Shown: positions 41,374 through 50,796, counted from the first letter of the stretch. The stretch: 64,000 nucleotides of DNA from Litoribacter ruber (GCF_018500185.1 NZ_JAHBGI010000003.1:186001-250000); one strand, 5' to 3'. Program-made: numbers and translations. Notes: generated from the letters alone by a model not told the origin.

Positions 41374-43170
41374 TTATCTGGCCCCGCCTCCACCGGCCGA
41401 CACGCCTCCTCCACCGCCAAAAGATGCTCCACCACCTGTTCCGCCTCCCGAACTCATGGGACTTATGGACAAATTGCTCACCATATTGGAAATGGTTTTG
41501 GAAGATGGGGCCGATCCATTGTTAAAAAGTACCACATACCAGAAAAGGTAGTGGGAATAATTTCCATTTGGAACATTCGTGAGCAGCTTATCAATATTAC
41601 TTTTGGTCAACCCCAGGGTGGTCCCATAAATTAAATGCTCATTCAGAAGCTCATAATCCAACTTCTCATCACTTTTCCTCCTCAAGGCTGATTTGAGATA
41701 TTTCCGATAGCTCAGCCACCTGAAATATTCCTGCTGATACTTAGGTTGTCTCCTAGGAAGGCGGATGCACAACACTATCAAAATTACCAGCAAGGGCACC
41801 AAGAGGAGAGACCATTCTTTAATAAAAGCCAATCCCAAGGCAAACGTGCAAAACATGAAAATTGACAGCCCAACCATCCAATACATTCCAATGATACTTC
41901 TGGCATTCCAAATATCCAAGCCTTTGCCCTCCTCCGCAACTGCTTTGTTAAACTTTGCCATGAAGGAAGCCCAATTGTGTTTGGCCTTTTGCATCTCGTA
42001 AAAGCTGACTTCATTGGCACCTTTGGAAATCTTTGTGAAAATTTGATGGATGACTAAGTGTTCAAAAGGATACAGTGTATTTTCATCACCTTTGAACCTT
42101 TCCCGGTCCAATATCCAAAACAGTTTTTTATTGCTGTTTTTCCCATCTTCATTTCTGTCTTCCAACCTTAACATTTTTTTATACGCAAGTTGATAAAGCA
42201 CTGCAGTCAATTCCCTGCCGATTAGGTACCCATATAGCAGGTAGTTAACAAAGGCCGGGTGAAGATTGGAAGGAGGCCGGTTTTCTATGGATTGGCTAGA
42301 CTCCGCTTTAGGGTACTCTGGGCGGAATTTTCGGTATATAAAAAGGGCAAACCCAAATCCTACAAGAAATAGACCCATCGCGATAAATGGGGCTTTTGCA
42401 TATATATCAGCAAAAAAGGCTTCCCTTTCCTTAGCGGCCAGCCTTTTTGCGTTAGCCTCCTCGGCCCATTTCTGCTCTTCAGTCTTAATGTCAACAGCCA
42501 CCATACCGGATCGCTGGGGAACTTCCTCAAACCAAGCTTCAGGGTAAAGAACCCGAACCTCAAGCATGTCCTTTTTCGTCAAAAAATTGCTTTCAAGTTT
42601 GATGGCATCATCATCCTGCATTTCTGAAAAGGCCTGCGCAGGGCCATGGAGCCAGTGCAGCACCTCTCCTTCTTCATCACCTTTACCTTTAAACCGAATA
42701 GTGACCGATACGTTCTCCTGCCGCACATCCCATTGGCTATCTATGAATTTATAGTAAAGCACCGCTACATCTTCATACCTCTCGACCAGCCCATTGACGG
42801 TATAGGCGATGGTAAACTCCCTAATTTCGTCCCGTGCATCAAAGGCCCAGCCCAACTCCTGGTGATTTTTCTTGTCCAATAGCACCGCAAATCCTTCTTC
42901 CTCCTCTCCTGAGAATGGAAATTGCACCTCGCCTTCCATGACCTCAAAATCCGCAAAGGTGACGTTTTCCTGATGGGGAAAATTCCTGAACGCGTAAGAA
43001 AACTTGCCCTTAAAATTGTAAGCCCGCTTTTCTACCACCTGAACCTCACCATCCGGAAAAACAACAGCCTCGATTCTAACATGGTCGATTTTATAGCTTT
43101 TTTTCGCATGAACTTTTGCTATTGACAGGCAGGTCAAAAGCAACATAAACACTGTTATTCTACGCATCAT
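41374..43170 (-). CDS. DUF2207 membrane protein
   Basis: 598 residues. Signal peptide at 1-22, DUF2207 extracytoplasmic domain at about 25-215 (KIDHVRIEAVVFPDGEVQVVE), a membrane helix at about 255-277, a cytoplasmic region, two further helices near 435-478, and a Gly/Ser-rich C-terminal tail ending GGGGGVSAGGGGAR. The domain order and the glycine-rich end are the standard plan of the family, whose role in the envelope is unknown. Confidence 0.9.
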   Translation of the reverse strand: MMRRITVFMLLLTCLSIAKVHAKKSYKIDHVRIEAVVFPDGEVQVVEKRAYNFKGKFSYAFRNFPHQENVTFADFEVMEGEVQFPFSGEEEEGFAVLLDKKNHQELGWAFDARDEIREFTIAYTVNGLVERYEDVAVLYYKFIDSQWDVRQENVSVTIRFKGKGDEEGEVLHWLHGPAQAFSEMQDDDAIKLESNFLTKKDMLEVRVLYPEAWFEEVPQRSGMVAVDIKTEEQKWAEEANAKRLAAKEREAFFADIYAKAPFIAMGLFLVGFGFALFIYRKFRPEYPKAESSQSIENRPPSNLHPAFVNYLLYGYLIGRELTAVLYQLAYKKMLRLEDRNEDGKNSNKKLFWILDRERFKGDENTLYPFEHLVIHQIFTKISKGANEVSFYEMQKAKHNWASFMAKFNKAVAEEGKGLDIWNARSIIGMYWMVGLSIFMFCTFALGLAFIKEWSLLLVPLLVILIVLCIRLPRRQPKYQQEYFRWLSYRKYLKSALRRKSDEKLDYELLNEHLIYGTTLGLTKSNIDKLLTNVPNGNYSHYLFWYVVLFNNGSAPSSKTISNMVSNLSISPMSSGGGTGGGASFGGGGGVSAGGGGAR

Positions 43171-43231
43171 AATTTAAATATAACTCATTCAATGATATAA
43201 AGTATAATCGTAAATAGTCCTGCACCCATAA

Positions 43232-43256
43232 AAAAAGGCCCGATTCTGGGCCTTTT
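43232..43256. terminator. Bidirectional terminator
   Basis: AAAAAGGCCC and GGGCCTTTTT around GATTC(T). It could end the DUF4199 transcript (minus strand). Confidence 0.88.
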
Positions 43257-43280
43257 TCTTATTCTTATTTATTTATCTGT

Positions 43281-43389
43281 AATTCCGCAATCGCACCGAC
43301 ATGAGGGAAAATTACCAATATTTTGGTCTGATGCTAGAATTGCCGGCATCTTCGGTCTTCGGTCTTCCGTCCTGCCATCATCACAAAAA
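43281..43389 (+). repeat. MITE-like element, copy 5
   Basis: Left end AATTCCGCAATCGCACCGAC (43281-43300), then TTTTGGTCTGATGCTAGAAT (43322-43341), shared with copy 1, and a heptad core CTTCGGTCTTCGGTCTTCCG (43351-43370). The right end is eroded into the DUF4199 stop region. Confidence 0.75.
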
Positions 43390-43962
43390 TCACATATCTA
43401 ATGACTTATCACGCTTTTTTATGACAGCTCCTATAATCAAAGAAAGAACGGCGGAAATGATGATAAGCACACCAAAGCTTTTAATTACCCCCATGACACT
43501 GTAATTATCATATAAGCCATTTCTCATTTCATCCATCTGATCACCGCTCATAGCTCCCGCGGCACCAAAGCGCTCCATCATGGCAAGGGCATTTTCAAAC
43601 TGCACATCGCCAAGCGCTACAGGCAGGTTGGGGTCTACCACATTGAAGAGCAACAAACTTCCAATAGAGGCAATAAGAGAACTCATTACCAAAGCAATGA
43701 AAGAAAACTGAAACGCTTTTCCAAAGCTAATGAACCCTCCAATTTCTTTCCGATAATCAAACCCAAAATAGATTACCACACCGATCATCAAGGCCATGCT
43801 CACCAACCCCATCCAACTGGCTGCAAGTAGGGTATAATCTACGAAATATAGCAAGAAGGTGAGCGATGTGCTGATCAAACCTAAAATAACGCCTGCTCTA
43901 ATAGCCGACTGAGAAAGTGAAGAAGTCTCTTCCAATTCATTTACTGTCTTTATCTGTTCCAT
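43390..43962 (-). CDS. DUF4199 family membrane protein
   Basis: 190 residues with four predicted membrane helices (about 22-42, 50-70, 88-108 and 150-172) and a FGFDYRKEIGGFISFGKAF loop, the DUF4199 layout. Bacteroidota-specific, unknown function. In relatives it often lies near glycosyltransferase or lipid genes; here it stands alone. Confidence 0.87.
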   Translation of the reverse strand: MEQIKTVNELEETSSLSQSAIRAGVILGLISTSLTFLLYFVDYTLLAASWMGLVSMALMIGVVIYFGFDYRKEIGGFISFGKAFQFSFIALVMSSLIASIGSLLLFNVVDPNLPVALGDVQFENALAMMERFGAAGAMSGDQMDEMRNGLYDNYSVMGVIKSFGVLIIISAVLSLIIGAVIKKRDKSLDM

Positions 43963-44036
43963 TGTGTAAAAGTTTTAAAACATGTTAAATAAATAAAACT
44001 TTTGTTTTTAATGCAACATTTAGGAGAATAAAAAAA

Positions 44037-44066
44037 AGACGGAAGACCGGAGACGGGAGATGGAAA
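44037..44066. repeat. Solo heptad core of the MITE-like family
   Basis: GACGGAAGACCGGAGACGGG then AGATGG, with no recognisable terminal repeats. Confidence 0.6.
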
Positions 44067-44106
44067 ATAGGTCATGAGAGCCTACCGTTTTCCTCTTACC
44101 TCTTTA

Positions 44107-44358
44107 TCAACCAACCTTGCTTTCCGAATAAATATCGTAAGCTGCAATCAATGACTGCCTTTCGGGTGAGCTGCCATATTTCGGATAACTTTGAAGTTCC
44201 TCCCTACTTTCTACATAGACAGGAATGTATCTTGCCTCCAGCTCATCCCACACGATCAGCAAATAGCTATAGGGCATCGGGCTGTTACGCCCTTCCTCGA
44301 GCCAGTTTTCGAAATCTGATTCAGAAAGGGGTTTTGGATAGTCGGGGCTGTCGAACAT
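44107..44358 (-). CDS. Small hypothetical protein
   Basis: 83 residues from ATG 44358 (MFDSPDYPKPLSESDFENWL). Acidic, soluble, with EARYIPVYVESREELQSYPKYG. No known family. The longer frame from 44436 runs into GTAC repeats and was rejected. Codon use and lack of shadowing suggest it is real, but evidence is modest. Confidence 0.6.
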   Translation of the reverse strand: MFDSPDYPKPLSESDFENWLEEGRNSPMPYSYLLIVWDELEARYIPVYVESREELQSYPKYGSSPERQSLIAAYDIYSESKVG

Positions 44359-44365
44359 TTTGTTT

Positions 44366-44663
44366 TTAGTTGGGTAAAAGTTTGGGTACCACGTACAAAG
44401 AGTACCAGGCACCAAGTATTTGTGGCGAACCCACACGGCAGCAGCCTCTATACATGGGCAACATACGCTCTCTTTTAGGCCGCAGGCCTAAATCAATAGG
44501 ATTATATCCTAGCCTAAAGACTAAAATCAAACCCCAATTGCCGGTATACTTGGTACGTGGTACTTGGTACCAAGCACACCAAGTACCACGATAATTTACT
44601 CAATACCTAGTACTTAGTACATGATACCTAGTACATAGTACATAGTACATAGTACCTATTACA
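44366..44663. repeat. Dense GTAC-type repeat region with long hairpins
   Basis: Contains CGTGGTACTTGGT (44556-44568) pairing with ACCAAGTACCACG (44578-44590), a 13-bp perfect stem; TTTAGGCC-GCA-GGCCTAAA (44474-44492); and a tandem ACATAGTACATAGTACATAGT run (split, 44622-44655) after TACCTAGTACTTAGTAC. Smaller relatives are at 22622, 49989, 52613 and 53141. No gene is present in this gap. Confidence 0.85.
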
Positions 44664-46052
44664 TTAATACCCCAAAGTCTTCAACATCGAATCGCTAGTC
44701 TGCTCCTCAGCGAAAAGCTCATGGGTAATATTGCCATTTTCATCTCGCTGAATCAGCACATGTTTCGGAGCCGGGATTAGGCAATGCTGGATTCCACCGT
44801 AGCCACCCAGGGATTCCTGATAAGCACCGGTGTGGAAGAAACCTATGTATTGCTTACGGCCCTGCTCGATTTTGGGCAGGTAGATATTGAACTGGTGGGC
44901 TTCACTATTATAATAGTCCATACTGTCACAGGTTAACCCACCAAGCGAGATATTGTGGTATTCCTCATCCCAGTTATTCACTGCCAACATGATATATTTT
45001 TGGTCAAGTCCCCAACTATCGGGCAGCTGCGTGATGAATGATCCATCAATCATATACCATAACTCCTTGTCGTTCTGCAGCTTTTCATCCAATATGGAAT
45101 AAAGAACCGCACCGCTCTCCCCTACTGTGTAGCTACCAAACTCGGTAAAAATATTTGGTTCAACCGTGTTGTTTTTAGCACACATCCATTTAATATTTTT
45201 CACAATCTGATCTGCCATATATTGGTAATCATAGTCGAAAAACACATTGGTCTTGATTGGAAAACCACCCCCAATATCCATGGTATCGAGTTCTGGTGCC
45301 ACTTTTCTTAAGTCCACATATTTCTGGATAAATCGCGTCAATTCCGACCAGTAATAAGCCGTATCCTTGATACCTGAGTTGATGAAGAAGTGAAGCATCT
45401 TTAGGCTTACGTTCGGGTTGCCCTTAATTTTTTCTTCATACAGCTTGATGATATCCGCATACCTAACGCCCAATCGGGAAGTATAAAAACCAAATTTAGG
45501 TTCCTCATCGGAAGCGATCCTGATCCCCACCTTAAATGGCACCTTGACATGCTCCAAGTAGTAATCAATCTCCGTCAGGTTATCCAAGACCGGAATACAG
45601 TTTACAAATCCGTCATTGAGCAGTCCGGTGATCAATTCACGGTAAAGCTGTCTTTTGAATCCATTACATACAATGAAGGTTTCTTTTGTGATTTTCCCTC
45701 TTTCAAACAGGTTGCGAATGATCGGAATATCAAAGGATGAGGAGGTTTCGATATGAATATCATTTTTAAGCGCCTCATCCATCACAAAGCTAAAGTGGGA
45801 AGACTTTGTGCAATAACAATACGTATAGGTTCCCTGATAGTCGTGGGCCTTGATCGCATTGTTAAAAATTGTCTTGGCGTTCTGTATGTTTTCGCTGATT
45901 TTCGGCAGGTAGGTGAGCTTGAGGGGCGTTCCATATTCCTCGATGATGTCCATCAGGTTTACACCATTGAAGAATAGCTTGTTGTCCTCTACTTTAAATT
46001 CCTTGGTGGGAAAATCGAAGGTTTGTTGGATGAGGTCTTTGTATTTGTTCAT
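44664..46052 (-). CDS. speA: Arginine decarboxylase (fold III PLP)
   Basis: Decarboxylates arginine to agmatine for polyamine synthesis. 462 residues: an alanine-racemase-like barrel with the PLP lysine K83 in YCTKSSHF, DIGGGFPIKT near 245, and a C-terminal beta domain carrying GGLTCDSMDYY (the catalytic Cys region) and IGFFHTGAYQESLGGYGGIQH (split). This is the compact Bacteroidota form, shorter than the E. coli SpeA. Diaminopimelate decarboxylase relatives are the alternative, but no DapF/LysA context is seen, and arginase and argS lie close by. Confidence 0.85.
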   Translation of the reverse strand: MNKYKDLIQQTFDFPTKEFKVEDNKLFFNGVNLMDIIEEYGTPLKLTYLPKISENIQNAKTIFNNAIKAHDYQGTYTYCYCTKSSHFSFVMDEALKNDIHIETSSSFDIPIIRNLFERGKITKETFIVCNGFKRQLYRELITGLLNDGFVNCIPVLDNLTEIDYYLEHVKVPFKVGIRIASDEEPKFGFYTSRLGVRYADIIKLYEEKIKGNPNVSLKMLHFFINSGIKDTAYYWSELTRFIQKYVDLRKVAPELDTMDIGGGFPIKTNVFFDYDYQYMADQIVKNIKWMCAKNNTVEPNIFTEFGSYTVGESGAVLYSILDEKLQNDKELWYMIDGSFITQLPDSWGLDQKYIMLAVNNWDEEYHNISLGGLTCDSMDYYNSEAHQFNIYLPKIEQGRKQYIGFFHTGAYQESLGGYGGIQHCLIPAPKHVLIQRDENGNITHELFAEEQTSDSMLKTLGY

Positions 46053-46221
46053 TATCAGTGTTTATGATTTGAAAGTTTGGACGGGATTGAAAGCCTTTAG
46101 GCCCACAAATACCATACAGAAATTATCCAACTGACCAGCATCTAAACTTATCCGGCCAATCGGGGCACAAAATAAATAAAAAAGAAAGCAGATCGGTTAT
46201 CATTTGGGCAAAATAATATAG

Positions 46222-46262
46222 GTCCACTGACCACGGCTGACAACCGACTGTGATCAGTGGAC
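46222..46262. repeat. Long imperfect hairpin
   Basis: GTCCACTGACCACGGCTG (46222-46239) and the arm ending ATCAGTGGAC (46244-46262) pair at about 16 of 18 positions including G:T. It lies directly past the metallophosphoesterase stop (46268, minus strand) but has no T tail. Confidence 0.75.
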
Positions 46263-46267
46263 TAATC

Positions 46268-47026
46268 TCACAACTCCAACACCTTACCCGATTGGAAACA
46301 CTTATGTTCCCCTTTGGCCACATAGCCCAGTTGATTGGTAAGCATGAGCGTATCCCCAATCAGGAAGTCTTCTGTATTGGTATGATGGTGGCCATAAATC
46401 CAATAATTGGGGCCATGGGTCTGGATCCAAGGAAACAGTTCGGTTGCAAATCCTTCGTTGAGGATATTGGTCTTATATTTCTCAGGGTAATGGATAAAGG
46501 TGGGCACATGGTGGGTCACCACTATTATTTTTTCCTTAAAGCCATCTGGAATTTCCTTTTTGATGAAATTTAAAGAATTGATATGCAACTGGTTGAAATC
46601 CTCCACACTGAAAGGCTTCCCGTTAAGTTTAATTGTCTGAAAATCCATCAAACCTTGCTGAAGAAAAAAGGCATTTTGAGGTTTTATGGCTGACCACATG
46701 GTCGAAAAAATCAATTTGACATTGCCTTTGCCGATTACCCGGTTATTGATCAAATGGATATTGGAACGGATCTGCTCATGTAGCTGCCCGCTACGATGAG
46801 AAAGATCATTATGATAATATTCGTGGTTACCAGGAAGCCAGTAGACCTGCTCAAAATTATCCGACAGGTAATCAAAAAAATCCGTGTGCCTATCCATAAT
46901 CCGAAAAGGCACCAAGTCGCCGGCTATTATTAGATATTCGGCGAGTGGCTTGATGGGGTTTTGTTTAAGATGTTCTCTATTTTCCGGAAATTCCAAATGT
47001 AAATCAGACAGATATTGGACCCGCAT
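46268..47026 (-). CDS. Metallophosphoesterase
   Basis: 252 residues from ATG 47026 (MRVQYLSDLHLEF). Calcineurin-like motifs in order: DLHLEF, AGDLVPF, LPGNHEYYHND, VTHHVPT and YGHHHTN, so both metal sites are complete. The substrate is unknown. The ATG at 47044 would add six residues before the conserved strand. It lies between the arginine decarboxylase (same strand) and the divergent arginase. Confidence 0.9.
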   Translation of the reverse strand: MRVQYLSDLHLEFPENREHLKQNPIKPLAEYLIIAGDLVPFRIMDRHTDFFDYLSDNFEQVYWLPGNHEYYHNDLSHRSGQLHEQIRSNIHLINNRVIGKGNVKLIFSTMWSAIKPQNAFFLQQGLMDFQTIKLNGKPFSVEDFNQLHINSLNFIKKEIPDGFKEKIIVVTHHVPTFIHYPEKYKTNILNEGFATELFPWIQTHGPNYWIYGHHHTNTEDFLIGDTLMLTNQLGYVAKGEHKCFQSGKVLEL

Positions 47027-47196
47027 AAGAATAGGTGGTTTCAATTAAGGTTAAACATCAGTTTTCCACCCTTATAACTCAAATGGGAAAAAGATAGTTC
47101 TAGGTCATGATTACATATGCATTTCCTAACTATTTTAGTTAATTTTGCACTTATATTCCACCCTGTGGGATAGGATTTGAATTTAAACCCATTTAT

Positions 47197-48147
47197 ATGC
47201 GTAACATTAAATTAGTTGAGGTAAGATCGGAGATCGCAGCAGGAACCAGAGGCGCAAGTCTCGGAATTGATGCCTTGAAAATCGCCAGCCTAGACAAGCA
47301 TTCTAATTTTTTCACCCAGTTTGACCCCATCAATGTTCCAGACGCCAATAATTATCTCTGGAAAAACAACAAGTTTCCTCACGCAAGGTATATCGATGGG
47401 GTTCATGAAGTTTTGAACAACGTATATAAAACCATCAAGTCCTTAAGGGCTGAAAAGAAATTCCCAATAGTATTGGCTGGAGACCACTCCACAGCAGCGG
47501 GCACAATCATGGGAATCAAGGCTGCCGAACCTGAAAAACGCCTGGGCGTAATCTGGATTGACGCCCACGCCGACATGCATACCCCCTACACTACTCCATC
47601 GGGCAACATGCACGGCATGCCGCTGGCCATGTGCATGGGCATTGACAATCTGGATTGCAAAGTGAATGACCCTTCCGAGGAGACAATCGCTTACTGGGAA
47701 AAAATCAAAAGCATCGGAGGATCTGAACCTAAAATCGCCCCTGAAGATATTGTCTTCATTTCCGTGAGAGATACCGAGGAGCCTGAAAACTACCTGATCA
47801 AGAAACACCATATCTTAAATATTAAGACGGATGAGGTAAAAAAATTGGGGATAAAAGAAACTGCCAAAAAGGCCTTGGAACGTCTGAAGGACTGTGACCA
47901 GATCTACATTTCCTTTGATGTGGATTCTATGGACAGCTCAATTTCCGTTGGTACCGGCACACCTGTTCCCAATGGCATCAATGTTGAGGAGGCCATTTCC
48001 TTAAATGTAGAGCTTATTAAAGATAAGCGCGTATGCTGTTGGGAAATCGTAGAGGTAAACCCAACCCTGGATTCTGAAAACCTGATGGCTGAGAATGCAT
48101 TTGATGTATTGGAAGCCACTACCAAATCACTAGAGAAAAACTTTTAA
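47197..48147 (+). CDS. rocF: Arginase (ureohydrolase family)
   Basis: Hydrolyses arginine to ornithine and urea, using two Mn2+. 316 residues. Metal ligands: GDHS near 91, WIDAHADMHTP near 125-135 and SFDVDSMD near 240. The SGNMHGMPL segment matches the arginase rather than the agmatinase pattern (SGNLHGQP in classic enzymes). The usual D-P after SFDVDxxD is D-S here (MDSSISVGTGTPVPNG). An agmatinase role cannot be excluded given the nearby decarboxylase. A TAATTTTG box at 47140-47147 fits a -7 element, but no good -33 was seen. Confidence 0.85.
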   Translation: MRNIKLVEVRSEIAAGTRGASLGIDALKIASLDKHSNFFTQFDPINVPDANNYLWKNNKFPHARYIDGVHEVLNNVYKTIKSLRAEKKFPIVLAGDHSTAAGTIMGIKAAEPEKRLGVIWIDAHADMHTPYTTPSGNMHGMPLAMCMGIDNLDCKVNDPSEETIAYWEKIKSIGGSEPKIAPEDIVFISVRDTEEPENYLIKKHHILNIKTDEVKKLGIKETAKKALERLKDCDQIYISFDVDSMDSSISVGTGTPVPNGINVEEAISLNVELIKDKRVCCWEIVEVNPTLDSENLMAENAFDVLEATTKSLEKNF

Positions 48148-48192
48148 TTTTTTATAGCTATAATCACCGCACCGAAAGCGGAATTAATCACC

Positions 48193-49983
48193 ATGACAAT
48201 TCAAGAACAGATTTTACAAGACATTTCCCTTGCCTTCAAGGCATTGTTTGACCACCAAGTAGAACCTTCCACCCTATCACTGCAGCCTACCCGAAAGGAA
48301 TTTGAAGGCACATACACTTTTGTGATGTTCCCTTTCTTGAAAGTGACCAAAACAAATCCTGAACAGGCGGGCACCATGATTGGCCAATACTTGAAAGAAA
48401 ACAGCACTGCTGTGAAAAATTTCAATGTGGTAAAGGGTTTCTTGAACTTGGTGGTAGAGGAAAATCTGTGGGTGGATGTGTTCCAAAAACTTTACACCAA
48501 GGAAAAAATCGGGCAGCTTCCCTCCAATGGTCAGAAGGTGATGGTGGAATACAGCAGCCCTAATACCAACAAACCCCTTCATTTGGGGCATTTGAGAAAT
48601 AACTTTCTAGGCTTTTCCATTTCGGAAATCCTTGCTGCCAATGGCTATGAGGTGATCAAGGCCAACTTGGTAAATGACCGAGGGATCCACATTTGCAAGT
48701 CAATGGTGGCCTATAAGCATCTTGCCAATGGGGAGACCCCTGATTCGGCTGGAATCAAAGGGGACCACTTGGCGGGTAAATACTATGTGGCCTTTGACCA
48801 AGAATATAAAAGACAGGTAGCTGAACTCAAAGAAAGCGGCCAATCAGAGGATATGGCCAAAAGCATGGCGCCTTGGATGATGGAGGCTCAGGAAATGCTT
48901 CGCAAGTGGGAAGCGGGAGATAAAGAAACCGTGGACCTATGGAAGCAGATGAACCAGTGGGTTTACCAGGGCTTCAATGAAACCTACAAGCGTATGGGTG
49001 TGCTATTCGACAAGTTTTACTACGAATCCGACACCTACCTATTGGGTAAAGACATTGTAGAAGAAGGTTTGAAGAAGGGTGTTTTCTATAAAAAAGAAAA
49101 CGGAAGCGTTTGGGTAGACCTGACCGATGAAGGACTTGATGAAAAACTTGTTCTTCGAGGAGATGGCACATCAGTATACATTACCCAAGATATGGGTACG
49201 GCCGATTTGAAATACAAGGATTTCACGCTTGACAAATCGGTATATGTGGTGGGCAATGAGCAAGATTATCATTTTGATGTCTTGTTCAAAATCATGAGAA
49301 AGCTGGGCAGACCTTACGGTGATGGCTTGTATCACCTATCTTACGGCATGGTGGATCTTCCTACTGGCAAAATGAAATCGAGAGAGGGCACTGTGGTGGA
49401 TGCGGATGATTTGATGCAGGAAATGATTGACACGGCTGAAAGCCATACCAAGGAGCTTGGCAAAATCGACGGATTCTCCGATGAACAGGCCAAAGAGCTG
49501 TATGAAATCCTTGGAATGGGTGCTTTGAAATACTTCTTGTTAAAGGTAGATCCCAAAAAGCGCATGCTGTTCAACCCTCAGGAATCGATAGAGTTCCAGG
49601 GAAACACAGGGCCATTCATCCAGTACAGCCATGCAAGGATTTCCGCCATTTTGAGAAAAGCTGACCAAATCGGGGTGGATTTCAAAACTGCAGACTTCAC
49701 CCAATTGGAAAAAATTGAGACTTCTGAGCAGGATTTGATTATTTTACTCAACGATTTTGAGAAGAAAATCAGACAGGCTGGAGAAGATCTAGCACCATCT
49801 ATCATTGCCCAGTACATGTTTGATTTGGCTAAGGAATATAACCGTTTTTATGCCGAATTGCCTATCTTTAATGAGGCAGATGCACTGGTTCAGTCTTTCA
49901 GAGTAGCACTTTCCAACCAAGTGGCCAAAACACTTAAAGCCGGAATGAAGTTGTTGGGTGTGAGGGTACCGGATCGGATGTAA
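48193..49983 (+). CDS. argS: Arginyl-tRNA synthetase
   Basis: 596 residues, class I. N-terminal Arg_tRNA_synt_N domain at 1-95; HIGH variant HLGH in SPNTNKPLHLGHLRN near 130; KMSKS equivalent GKMKSREGTVV near 397; C-terminal DALR anticodon-binding domain at about 470-596. Length and motifs are normal. It follows arginase by 45 bp on the same strand. Confidence 0.97.
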   Translation: MTIQEQILQDISLAFKALFDHQVEPSTLSLQPTRKEFEGTYTFVMFPFLKVTKTNPEQAGTMIGQYLKENSTAVKNFNVVKGFLNLVVEENLWVDVFQKLYTKEKIGQLPSNGQKVMVEYSSPNTNKPLHLGHLRNNFLGFSISEILAANGYEVIKANLVNDRGIHICKSMVAYKHLANGETPDSAGIKGDHLAGKYYVAFDQEYKRQVAELKESGQSEDMAKSMAPWMMEAQEMLRKWEAGDKETVDLWKQMNQWVYQGFNETYKRMGVLFDKFYYESDTYLLGKDIVEEGLKKGVFYKKENGSVWVDLTDEGLDEKLVLRGDGTSVYITQDMGTADLKYKDFTLDKSVYVVGNEQDYHFDVLFKIMRKLGRPYGDGLYHLSYGMVDLPTGKMKSREGTVVDADDLMQEMIDTAESHTKELGKIDGFSDEQAKELYEILGMGALKYFLLKVDPKKRMLFNPQESIEFQGNTGPFIQYSHARISAILRKADQIGVDFKTADFTQLEKIETSEQDLIILLNDFEKKIRQAGEDLAPSIIAQYMFDLAKEYNRFYAELPIFNEADALVQSFRVALSNQVAKTLKAGMKLLGVRVPDRM

Positions 49984-49988
49984 AAAGC

Positions 49989-50014
49989 TGTACTAAGTAC
50001 TATGTACTAAGCAG
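49989..50014. repeat. TACTAAGTAC-type repeat
   Basis: TGTACTAAGTACTATGTACT then AAGCAG, right after the argS stop. Same family as 44549-44655. Confidence 0.7.
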
Positions 50015-50061
50015 ACTGCTCATAGTATGGTATACTTACGAGAATGGATCTTGATTAATAT

Positions 50062-50661
50062 ATGAACAAATTACTTATCCTATTCGCTCTTTTGGCCTTT
50101 GGCTGTCAGGGGAATACCTCCACCGCAGAGGACACTGCGGAAACGGTGGAAGCATCGGTGGTCAGTTTAGATGATATGATTATGGCAAAAGAATTTCATG
50201 ATTTCAAATTGAACGACATTGATGGCAACGAGGTAAATTTTGCCGATTTTAAAGGCAAAAAAGTACTGCTTGTGAATGTTGCATCCAAGTGTGGTTATAC
50301 CCCTCAATATGCCGAATTACAGGAGCTTCATGAGAAGCATGGGGATGAACTACTTGTTTTAGGATTCCCAGCCAATAACTTCGGAGGTCAGGAACCAGGC
50401 ACGGAAGAGGATATCAAGGCGTTTTGTACTGAAAACTACGGTGTTACTTTCCCAATGTTCGAAAAGGTGTCAGTAAAAGGTGTTGACAAACATCCGCTTT
50501 ATAGATGGCTTTCCGACAAGGACATGAATGGTTGGAATGATAAAGAGCCATCCTGGAATTTCTGCAAGTACCTTGTCGACGAGAATGGCGAATTGATCGA
50601 ATTCTATCCAAGCTCCGTAAGCCCAATGGACAAGGAAATCACCAAGCATTTGGACGCATAA
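50062..50661 (+). CDS. Glutathione peroxidase family lipoprotein
   Basis: Thioredoxin-fold peroxidase, cysteine type. 199 residues; lipoprotein signal MNKLLILFALLAFGC (Cys15) followed by an acidic linker, so it should sit in the periplasm or on the outer membrane. Catalytic motif NVASKCGYTPQY, then FPANNFGGQEPG and SWNFCKYLVDENG with the conserved W-N (Gln in FGGQ). Because Bacteroidota lack abundant glutathione, thioredoxin is the likelier reductant. Confidence 0.92.
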   Translation: MNKLLILFALLAFGCQGNTSTAEDTAETVEASVVSLDDMIMAKEFHDFKLNDIDGNEVNFADFKGKKVLLVNVASKCGYTPQYAELQELHEKHGDELLVLGFPANNFGGQEPGTEEDIKAFCTENYGVTFPMFEKVSVKGVDKHPLYRWLSDKDMNGWNDKEPSWNFCKYLVDENGELIEFYPSSVSPMDKEITKHLDA

Positions 50662-50683
50662 TTGCGAAATAAGAACAACAATA

Positions 50684-50724
50684 AAACCTGCCGGGTCTTG
50701 TAAAATCATAGATCTGGCAGGTTT
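50684..50724. terminator. Hairpin after the peroxidase gene
   Basis: AAACCTGCC (50684-50692) pairs with GGCAGGTTT (50716-50724) around a 23-nt loop. The T tail is short; a weak terminator or a repeat. A related AACCTG...CAGGTT pair follows at about 50739-50780. Confidence 0.6.
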
Positions 50725-50796
50725 ATCTATATCATCAAAAACCTGTATGGTCTAGTTTGTAACAATGGACTTAGCAGGTTTTAGTCTTAATCTACA

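Noticed and set aside
44359-44436. Extended N-terminus of the 44107 hypothetical protein
   Set aside because: It would translate GTAC repeat DNA; the start at 44358 is more likely.
44549-44663. CRISPR array
   Set aside because: The GTAC units are tandem or overlapping and of irregular spacing, without unique spacers of constant length; no cas genes are present.
47197-48147. Agmatinase call for the ureohydrolase
   Set aside because: The HGM segment and overall layout look more like arginase, though the neighbouring decarboxylase keeps agmatinase possible; stated in the feature.
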